From Thermoplasmata archaeon (GTDB lineage Bacteria; Actinomycetota; Acidimicrobiia; Acidimicrobiales; Acidimicrobiaceae): a DNA stretch of 5,402 nt. The stretch is taken from assembly GCA_021836665.1 (NCBI GenBank), contig JAKBHQ010000459.1:1-5402 (forward strand), written 5' to 3'. The notes below the pieces were generated by a model, which was given only the letters and a program-made list of their open reading frames with translations, made no database searches and was not told where the DNA came from. Shown one piece after another: positions 1-5,402 of this stretch. A program made the position numbers and the translations under genes. Within the stretch, counting starts at the first letter, position 1; every line of letters starts with the position of its first letter.

Positions 1-8
1 CAGTTCAA

Positions 9-1295
9 ATGGGAGACTCGTTAGGATCCGCGATAACCGGCATCGATGCCAACCAAGCTCTATTAGATAACATCGGCAACAACATAGCCAATGTCAACAC
101 CGTCGGATACCAGTCCACGGACTTACAGTTTTCAGACCTCCTTTACCAGCAGCAGACCTCGGCCGGGGCTCCCCAAGCTGGGGTGGGCGGAGGTACCAAC
201 CCGGTGGTGGTCGGGTCTGGAGTAAGGGTCTCGGCCTCTCCCACTAACTTTTCTCAGGGCACCCTCCAGGAAACCGGTGTTTCTACCGATGTCGCAATCC
301 AGGGCCAAGGATTTCTAATAGCAAACCAGGGTGGCCAGAGCTACTATACGAGAGCCGGTAACCTCCAACTCGACGCAAATGGCAACCTAGTCACTCCGAC
401 CGGTGCAATAATCCAAGGCTGGGTACCCGCTACACCCGGTGGAACGATCGCCACAAACGGTGCCCTATCCGCTATTACCATTCCACAGGGTCAGCAGTCC
501 GGAGCTAACCCTACTTCCACAATAACTATGGGGGGAAACCTACCGCCAGCGATCACTGGTTCCACCACCCAGTCCTACACTGCCACCGTCTCAGTTTATG
601 ATTCACTCGGAAATTCGATTCCAGTAACCTTCACCTACACGCCAGACGCCACGACAGCTAATACCTACGACGTAACGGCGACTACCCCGAGCAATACCTC
701 CGGCACTCTGATAACCCTTTTGAATAATGTCAAAGTGGGTTTTTCAAATACTGGGCAGGTAAGTACCGTTAACGGTTCGACAACGCAACTTACCTCAAAG
801 TTTTCTCCTTCTGCTACAAACTTTCCTCCACCTTTCGTAGGCTTTTCAACAACCTCTCCACCGACTGTCGACTTCTCCGCACTAACGCAGCTCGCCGGAA
901 ACTCGAGCGTAGCTGTTACTAACCAAAACGGATATGCTTCGGGTTCTTTGCAGAAGTTCACCATCAACTCCGACGGAACCATTCAGGGCAATTACTCCAA
1001 CGGTCAAACTCAGACAATTGGCCAAATCGCCCTGGCGTCATTCGCCAACGAGCAGGGACTCACCAAGGTCGGAAACCTGCTCTATTCAACTTCCGCTAAC
1101 TCTGGACTTCCTCAGGTCGGTACGGCTGGATCAGGAGGCCGTGGGGCACTTGTGGGTGGATCAGTAGAAGGGTCGAATGTCAACCTCGGTGATCAGCTGA
1201 CCGAGCTGATCATTGCACAAAACGCCTACCAAGCCAACACCAAGGTTGTATCGACTTCGTCCACCGTGCTCCAGTCTCTGGTGCAGATGGCTTAG
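9..1295 (+). CDS. flgE: Flagellar hook protein FlgE
   Basis: This gene encodes the subunit that polymerises into the flagellar hook, the flexible joint between rod and filament. In the known family it is exported by the flagellar type III apparatus, which fits the absence of a signal peptide. Visible features in order are the N-terminal rod/hook helix with GNNIANVNT at residues 23-31, the shared FlgE/F/G segment with IQGQGFLI at 97-104 and YYTRAGN at 112-118, a Thr/Ser/Asn-rich central D2-like region at about 145-315 with VYDSLGN at 196-202, then DGTIQGNYSNG at 322-332 and TKVGNLLY at 352-359. The C-terminal helix has SNVNL at 389-393 and AYQAN at 406-410. At 428 residues with a D2 region it fits FlgE better than FlgF or FlgG. 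The ATG aligns with the usual family start, but the frame is open to the left edge (two codons) and no ribosome binding site is visible in the 8 bases present. The gene is followed closely by a terminator. Confidence 0.93.
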   Translation: MGDSLGSAITGIDANQALLDNIGNNIANVNTVGYQSTDLQFSDLLYQQQTSAGAPQAGVGGGTNPVVVGSGVRVSASPTNFSQGTLQETGVSTDVAIQGQGFLIANQGGQSYYTRAGNLQLDANGNLVTPTGAIIQGWVPATPGGTIATNGALSAITIPQGQQSGANPTSTITMGGNLPPAITGSTTQSYTATVSVYDSLGNSIPVTFTYTPDATTANTYDVTATTPSNTSGTLITLLNNVKVGFSNTGQVSTVNGSTTQLTSKFSPSATNFPPPFVGFSTTSPPTVDFSALTQLAGNSSVAVTNQNGYASGSLQKFTINSDGTIQGNYSNGQTQTIGQIALASFANEQGLTKVGNLLYSTSANSGLPQVGTAGSGGRGALVGGSVEGSNVNLGDQLTELIIAQNAYQANTKVVSTSSTVLQSLVQMA

Positions 1296-1316
1296 CAAGC
1301 TCGCTCAAGGCTTAGT

Positions 1317-1363
1317 GCCACTCTGAAGAGTCCACCTCTCTCAGAGTGGCCGCCTAACTTTTT
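1317..1363 (+). terminator. Rho-independent terminator after flgE
   Basis: A perfect 10-bp inverted repeat lies 21 bases past the flgE stop: GCCACTCTGA at 1317-1326 and TCAGAGTGGC at 1341-1350. The 14-base interior can extend the stem by AGAG (1327-1330) pairing with CTCT (1336-1339), leaving a one-base bulge and a five-base loop. A run of five T follows at 1359-1363. The run starts 8 bases after the stem, which is slightly far for an ideal terminator. On the minus strand the same hairpin is not followed by a T run, so it looks directional for flgE, although it could weakly affect the converging glycosyltransferase transcript. Confidence 0.8.
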
Positions 1364-1370
1364 AGCAAGT

Positions 1371-4300
1371 TTAAGAGTGCACTAACTCGAAAATCCCTTC
1401 GGAATCTCCGAGTTTGTGCTGCGCGGCTAGAGTTCTGACGATATTTTCAACCGCGGCCTGAGTGACATATCCTCCATCGACTATTTCGACAATTATCTTC
1501 TCGGGACCTAGGTTCCGAGACCGCAAAAGCCCTGCCTCAATTCTCAATGGCCAATCGCTTACCGACTCTACGGAGATGACGTCAGGTCGAGTACTTCTTT
1601 CCGATTTATCCGACTTTTGTGAATCGCTCGGGTGTTCCGAAAGTCCGATCAACTCCTGTTCTACTGCTTCATACACTTTACTCCAGGAGTATCTTTCTCG
1701 AATAATTTCCGAATTTCGAATTGCATTAGACCTGAGGCTCTTAGCCTCGGAGATTGCCCTTATTAGCGCAGCCTTAAAATCCTCACGATTTGGCTCGAAG
1801 AGATGTAGTGCCTCACGGTCGCTGGTGAGATTATCCTGAAAAACCTTTACTCTATTTGAGAAAGTAAAATCGACCCGGGAGTCAGCTATGGAGAATTCCG
1901 GTGCAGGGCCATAATCTGGTACCAAAACTGGCAGTCCACAAGCCATAGCTTCCAAGATTGGCATCCCAAAACCCTCACCACGGTAGGGAAGTACCAAAGT
2001 ATCGCAGGATCGATAAAGCTCGGCCATCTCAGGTTCAGAAAGATCCTCAGTCACCAGTTCGATCGCTGGTCCGCCCGGAATACTCATAGCCGCCTGAAGT
2101 AAGTCCATCCTCGAACTGTTTCGGTACGCACCACTTAGTTCAGCAGCTTTAATAACTAAAGCTACGTCGTCATCGGAGCTAAAAACCTCGCAAAATGACT
2201 GGATCAAAAGGTCAAACCCTTTTCTATAGATCATCCCTCCAACATATAAAAATCTGAAACTCTTAGAATTGACTAAAACTCTTCTTCCACCTTCTGGCAG
2301 GTATATCTGGGGGTCAATTCCATTCGGTATAACTTTAACGATCTCTGGCTCCAAGCCGCCATTTACCAGCACCGACTTCGTCCACTCCGATGGCGTCCAG
2401 ACCTGATCGACGAACCTTGAAATCCTGGTGACCCACTGCTGAGGAATTTCCTGAAATTCCCAAGGAAAGATTACTAACAAACGACGACCACCTGCGGCAG
2501 AGAAATCAGGCGGCCATTGATGTCGAATTTCAATGTCGAATACATCCAAACCAGAAGTCAGCTCTGGAATCCCCGTACCGCAACCGGAAAAAACACGCCG
2601 TGGATTGGTCACAATCGGACCAGAGTGATCAATCTCTATTGAGATTGGAGAACTCTGCACGCCTCTTAGATACTCTTTTAGCAGTGCCAAATTGACCTTG
2701 GCAAGGCTTCCAGTTCCAAAAATATTTCCCTTCCAGTTAACCTTGATTCGTCCGGCTGCCTCTCCTTTGACTTCAGCCCTATTTGAAGCTTCAGCATCCA
2801 AAACTTTTTCGATTGCCTGCAATCTCAATTCGGCAGCACCAGCCACCCTCTCCCATGACCAGGTCTTAGCCATATCCTGCATCGCCGTTAGGCCGATTTT
2901 GCGAGCAGACTCTTTGTCAACCACTACCTGACGCATTAGCTCTGAGAGGTGCTCTACGCTCGGTTTTGCCCATTTGTGTCCCGAGAATTTTCCACCAAAT
3001 TCCAGTCCATCTGATTGCACCAGCGCTTCTACTCTGATGAGATAAGAATTTTTACTATTCATGAACTCGGTCTGGCCACCCCAATCGGTCCCAATAGTAG
3101 GAAGACCGGCCGACATAGCCTGCATATATGGCCGGCCCCATCCCTCACCATAACTTGGACATACATAGACGTCGGCTAGTTGAAATAGTTCTTCATATGC
3201 CGATTCACTCAATAATTCAGTATTCACAACTATGGGGGCTAAGCTAGCCTTCGAGCTTCCGACTTGTTCGGCGAATTTGTAGATAAGGTCCTCAAGTTCG
3301 CTATGAAGGGCTGAATAGTAATTTGAAGTAGGCCGCTCATGAAACCTTGAAACTTTCAGATAGAGTTCTACGGGATCACCAGCCGAGAATGCCCGAGACC
3401 AAGCTTCAACCAAGGTGCGCCAACCTTTGCGCTCCTGCCAGTCGAATACCGAAAGAAAGCGCGTCACCTGCTTACTAAAAATTGGAGTCGAACGCAGGTA
3501 TCTCTGAGAATCGATACCTCCCCCAATCACGTAAATAGGGGTCTTCACTCCTGCGCTAAGAAAGGTCGCTAAGTTGAACTTTCCCGGTACCCATACTTCA
3601 TCAAATTGATTAAGGTTATTAACTGCGGTCTTTGGCAAACCATCCGCCTCAAACATAGTCCGCATCACCTGGTAGTCGGCGAAACTTTTCGGACGACGCA
3701 CAATATCGATCGACGAATCCACCGGGGCATGCAGTACGGAAATATTGACTTCTCCTCCTTGAAGGGCCAAGCCAGCACCGAGCGGTTTGTCCGGATCACT
3801 AAAATAGTTCTCCTCTATCCTGCTCTCGACCTTCCCGATAGGCTCGATCTTGATTTTGCCAGGCCGTAATGCGCCGAGGAATCCGCGCGCCTCGTCTCCC
3901 ATGCCCGACGAATTTAGCACCGGCGCAGCCCAAACAACTTGCCTTTTCCCCCGAAGCTCAGAACTAGAAATACGTTCCGCCGACCTAGCCTGATCAATCA
4001 CCCGCGCAAGCATCAATGCAGCAGGCGGTTCTACCGTTGCTAGCTCACCTAGTACCATTTGAAGCATGTCGTCGCCCCATGAGGACAGATCTCCCAGCAA
4101 TTCGATAATTCGCTCCCTGGCAGAGAAAAGCTCGAAAAGCGCGAATGCGGCACGAAATCTTGTTGGAAATGGCCGGAAGGAGTCTTGTGCAATTTGCTCT
4201 AAGGGGCACAGTTCGTCGGATCCCAGCCATCTTGCCCGCCCTGACCAAATCTTAGCGATATCAACATTCATCGCCGGGCTGAAGCTGAGGGCGGTCCTCG

Positions 4301-4541
4301 CGATTTCCTCCTGCTCTTCAGGCCATTCCAGCCACATTTGATCGAGAATGCTGAGACTCCTGAACGGCTCATTGCGATCAAGATTCGAAAGTATCGTCAA
4401 AAGCCCGTGATGTAAAAAAGGTTGGTATGCAGATCCAGGAGTCTGCGAAGGGTAAGGTTCCTCGAAAACGCTCTGGTTCGAATCGGTAGATTGGTTCGCC
4501 GGTCGCATGTAATCAGGTGATCCTTGAGTCTTCTCGTCCAC
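1371..4541 (-). CDS. Tandem two-domain GT4-type glycosyltransferase
   Basis: This 1056-residue protein carries two GT-B-fold, GT4-like glycosyltransferase units, enzymes that transfer sugars from nucleotide-sugar donors. Residues 1-199 are not recognised: a polar Ser/Gln-rich start, then probable helices at about 110-190. Unit 1 (about 200-580) shows SGMGDEARG at 212-220, FDEVWVPGKFN at 313-323, DWQERKGW at 367-374 with the expected basic pair R371/K372, and GEGWGRPYMQAMSAGLP at 465-481. Unit 2 (about 598-965) shows SLAKVN at 612-617, RHQWPPDF at 673-680, VWTPSEW at 714-720, IPNGIDP at 738-744, YRKGFDLL at 772-779 and GEGFGMPILEAMACGLP at 855-871. The EX7E pair is intact in unit 2 (E856, E864), but in unit 1 the second position is Gln (E466, Q474). 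A Ser/Lys/Asp-rich linker (about 968-987) leads to an unassigned tail. No signal peptide or membrane segment is seen, so it is probably cytoplasmic. The gene converges on flgE and is not in its operon. A role in flagellar or surface glycosylation is possible but unproven. Confidence 0.93.
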   Translation of the reverse strand: MDEKTQGSPDYMRPANQSTDSNQSVFEEPYPSQTPGSAYQPFLHHGLLTILSNLDRNEPFRSLSILDQMWLEWPEEQEEIARTALSFSPAMNVDIAKIWSGRARWLGSDELCPLEQIAQDSFRPFPTRFRAAFALFELFSARERIIELLGDLSSWGDDMLQMVLGELATVEPPAALMLARVIDQARSAERISSSELRGKRQVVWAAPVLNSSGMGDEARGFLGALRPGKIKIEPIGKVESRIEENYFSDPDKPLGAGLALQGGEVNISVLHAPVDSSIDIVRRPKSFADYQVMRTMFEADGLPKTAVNNLNQFDEVWVPGKFNLATFLSAGVKTPIYVIGGGIDSQRYLRSTPIFSKQVTRFLSVFDWQERKGWRTLVEAWSRAFSAGDPVELYLKVSRFHERPTSNYYSALHSELEDLIYKFAEQVGSSKASLAPIVVNTELLSESAYEELFQLADVYVCPSYGEGWGRPYMQAMSAGLPTIGTDWGGQTEFMNSKNSYLIRVEALVQSDGLEFGGKFSGHKWAKPSVEHLSELMRQVVVDKESARKIGLTAMQDMAKTWSWERVAGAAELRLQAIEKVLDAEASNRAEVKGEAAGRIKVNWKGNIFGTGSLAKVNLALLKEYLRGVQSSPISIEIDHSGPIVTNPRRVFSGCGTGIPELTSGLDVFDIEIRHQWPPDFSAAGGRRLLVIFPWEFQEIPQQWVTRISRFVDQVWTPSEWTKSVLVNGGLEPEIVKVIPNGIDPQIYLPEGGRRVLVNSKSFRFLYVGGMIYRKGFDLLIQSFCEVFSSDDDVALVIKAAELSGAYRNSSRMDLLQAAMSIPGGPAIELVTEDLSEPEMAELYRSCDTLVLPYRGEGFGMPILEAMACGLPVLVPDYGPAPEFSIADSRVDFTFSNRVKVFQDNLTSDREALHLFEPNREDFKAALIRAISEAKSLRSNAIRNSEIIRERYSWSKVYEAVEQELIGLSEHPSDSQKSDKSERSTRPDVISVESVSDWPLRIEAGLLRSRNLGPEKIIVEIVDGGYVTQAAVENIVRTLAAQHKLGDSEGIFELVHS

Positions 4542-4545
4542 AAAT

Positions 4546-4550
4546 CCTCC
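4546..4550 (-). promoter_or_regulatory. Ribosome binding site deciding a GTG start
   Basis: On the minus strand GGAGG sits four bases before the GTG at 4541-4539. The spacing is short but the match to the Shine-Dalgarno core is full. An in-frame TAA at 4574-4572 excludes a much longer protein, and no ATG, GTG or TTG codon lies between it and this GTG. The next in-frame ATG, at 4508 (residue 12), has only a weak GGA upstream, so the GTG is preferred. Confidence 0.75.
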
Positions 4551-4594
4551 AACGAATAATCCACACCCAACTTATCCGATAGTCACACTTCTAA

Positions 4595-4620
4595 AGCTTT
4601 GATGACTCCAATCAAGGGCT
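4595..4620. repeat. Short imperfect dyad in the glycosyltransferase leader
   Basis: TTGAT (4599-4603) and ATCAA (4611-4615) are perfect inverted arms around a seven-base centre. Outer arms AGC (4595-4597) and GCT (4618-4620) also pair after a small internal loop. It lies about 54 bases upstream of the GTG start, in the range where an operator or leader hairpin could act. The arms are short enough to occur by chance. Confidence 0.35.
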
Positions 4621-4838
4621 ACGGCGAGAGATGATTCTGCCGCAGAAGAGTCCGACACAATCAAGCAAACTTGACACAAGTATCTGATATGTAGTTCGCG
4701 TGGTCTCGGTCACCGCAGTTCGATGCTGGATATTAAACTTGTCAGCGGTCATTTGAGGGGCACATGAAAGCTGATCAACTTTAAATTTGGCTGCTCCCTC
4801 GCCTGCTCTGTTCAAGCAAGCTTTCCATAAACTTCCTT

Positions 4839-4966
4839 TTTACAAGCATGGGACTTTACAAGCATGGGTCTTTACAAGCATGGGTCTTTACAAGCATGGG
4901 TCTTTACAAGCATGGGTCTTTACAAGCATGGGTCTTTACAAGCATGGGTCTTTACAAGCATGGGTC
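4839..4966. repeat. Tandem array of eight 16-bp repeats
   Basis: The unit TTTACAAGCATGGGTC is repeated head to tail eight times without spacers, starting at 4839, 4855, 4871, 4887, 4903, 4919, 4935 and 4951. Copies 2-8 are identical. Copy 1 differs at one base (A for T at 4853). The identity suggests recent expansion by slippage or strong homogenisation. The unit has no long internal dyad, only CATG and a 3-bp CTT/AAG arm pair across the junction. There are no spacers, so this is not a CRISPR array. Sixteen is not a multiple of three, so each plus-strand frame cycles through the same 16-residue peptide every 48 bases without a stop, while every minus-strand frame meets TAA. It lies about 300 bases upstream of the glycosyltransferase start. 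Confidence 0.97.
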
Positions 4967-4975
4967 CTGGCAGAA

Positions 4976-4991
4976 TTACAAAGCATCCGTC
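4976..4991. repeat. Possible decayed ninth copy of the 16-bp repeat
   Basis: Nine bases beyond the last perfect unit, TTACAAAGCATCCGTC retains TTACAA, GCAT and GTC of the unit in order, with one inserted A and GG replaced by CC. This may be a diverged edge copy, as is common at the margins of tandem arrays, but resemblance by chance cannot be excluded. Confidence 0.4.
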
Positions 4992-5266
4992 GTTTTCCGC
5001 TCACATATTGGTGAAAATTTCTTAGCGAGATCGGCAGCTAAAAAGCTACTTGACCGTGCGGACGTAAGACGTTTGAGCTTACCCAGGCGAGCAGGGATGC
5101 TATGTTACCTCTGCACATACGAGTATCCCGCAAGTTGAAATTCGACCCAAAAATCCCCAGAAGCTCACCGGATAGCATAGTGATACGACTCCAACGCCGT
5201 AATATGTCAATTCTCCCAGCTAGAGCATCACTTCTCGGTGGTAGTTAGCCTCTCCTCCCAGTAAGT

Positions 5267-5320
5267 AGAACCAGAAAGAACCAGTGAAACCTGATAGGTC
5301 GACCCACAAAGACCCACCGC
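5267..5320. repeat. Two adjacent pairs of 10-bp-period direct repeats
   Basis: AGAACCAG occurs at 5267-5274 and again at 5277-5284. GACCCAC occurs at 5301-5307 and again at 5311-5317. Both pairs have a 10-base period, about one helical turn, and lie within 54 bases of each other. Such spacing is compatible with side-by-side binding of a dimeric regulator or with small slippage duplications. No function is assigned. Confidence 0.45.
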
Positions 5321-5402
5321 AAAGGGGTGCCAGAAGAGAAACTTGCTGAATTCGTCTTGCTGGCTAGCTGACTCCACCTATCTTTGGCAACTCCCCGGTC
5401 CT

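Larger units (their letters stand above)
4542..4838. other. Leader region upstream of the glycosyltransferase gene
   Basis: These 297 bases contain no convincing gene. A minus-strand frame at 4815-4612 starts at TTG, has no recognisable motif and looks accidental. The minus-strand transcript of the glycosyltransferase gene probably begins here, but I cannot place its promoter with confidence. The clearest local structure is a small dyad at 4595-4620. TTGACA occurs on the plus strand at 4671-4676 without a correctly spaced -10 box. Confidence 0.5.
4967..5402. other. Gene-free region to the right edge
   Basis: I find no gene, tRNA-like cloverleaf, insertion-sequence end or strong terminator in these 436 bases. 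The plus-strand frames entering from the repeat array run on to 5014 and 5138 only because the array has no stops; the parts past the array resemble no protein family I know. Short direct repeats occur near 5267-5320. A minus-strand TTGACA at 5210-5205 is followed 19 bases later by TATCAC (5185-5180), a weak promoter candidate pointing toward the array. The region could be the upstream sequence of a gene beyond the window. Confidence 0.5.

Noticed and set aside
4557..4580. DnaA-box-like TAATCCACA and TTATCCGAT, suggesting an origin with the repeats as iterons
   Set aside because: Only one box is within a single mismatch of the consensus, no replication gene or AT-rich unwinding tract is evident, and it lies at the start of an ordinary gene.
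4572..4601. Sigma-28-like flagellar promoter on the minus strand (CAAAGCTT and TCGGATAA)
   Set aside because: Each half matches 6 of 8 consensus bases, but the gap is 14 bases rather than about 11, so the spacing does not fit.
4612..4815. Minus-strand 67-residue frame upstream of the glycosyltransferase gene
   Set aside because: It starts at TTG, shows no recognisable motif, and lies in what looks like the leader region. It is best explained as a chance open frame.
4839..4966. CRISPR array
   Set aside because: The units are contiguous 16-mers with no unique spacers, and no cas gene is visible.
4993..5005. Minus-strand TGTGAGCGGAAAA resembling one side of a lac operator
   Set aside because: It lacks a symmetric partner half-site and no LacI-family regulator or sugar operon is visible. 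Probably coincidence.
4787..5138. Plus-strand frames of 75 and 96 residues through the repeat array
   Set aside because: They are open because the 16-bp unit lacks stops in all plus frames. No ribosome binding site is seen and the non-repeat parts look random.
5180..5210. Minus-strand promoter TTGACA with TATCAC
   Set aside because: The -35 is perfect, but the 19-base spacing and weak -10, together with the lack of a gene just downstream, leave it unsupported.
5252..5259. Minus-strand GGGAGGAG as a ribosome binding site
   Set aside because: No start codon lies at a suitable distance downstream on that strand.

Overview
The window holds two convergent protein-coding genes followed by a gene-free right-hand segment with a striking tandem repeat. 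The organism is a flagellated bacterium of intermediate base composition (roughly half G+C by eye). The hook protein and the long tandem glycosyltransferase would suit an actinobacterium, for example of the Acidimicrobiia kind, but this is a weak inference from general resemblance and no taxonomic marker is present.

Layout. Bases 9-1295 (+) encode a complete flagellar hook protein, FlgE, whose start lies only 8 bases from the left edge. Bases 1296-1370 form a short convergent intergenic gap containing a strong hairpin terminator oriented for flgE. Bases 1371-4541 (-) encode a 1056-residue protein with two tandem GT-B-fold, GT4-type glycosyltransferase domains, an unassigned helical N-terminal region of about 195 residues and an unassigned tail of about 90 residues. 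It starts at GTG behind a GGAGG ribosome binding site. Bases 4542-5402 contain no convincing gene. This stretch holds the leader of the glycosyltransferase gene, eight 16-bp tandem repeats (4839-4966) with a possible decayed ninth copy, and two short pairs of 10-bp-period direct repeats near 5267-5320.

How the parts fit. FlgE builds the hook joining the flagellar rod to the filament. The terminator directly after flgE suggests it is the last gene of its transcript. The neighbouring glycosyltransferase reads toward it, so the two are not co-transcribed. Large multi-domain GT4 proteins near flagellar loci sometimes modify flagellin or make surface polysaccharide, but nothing in the sequence identifies the acceptor. 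The two most interesting points are the Glu-to-Gln change in the EX7E motif of the first glycosyltransferase domain and the near-perfect 16-bp array, which keeps all three plus-strand frames open and so creates false reading frames. I see no evidence of a wholly new multi-gene system.
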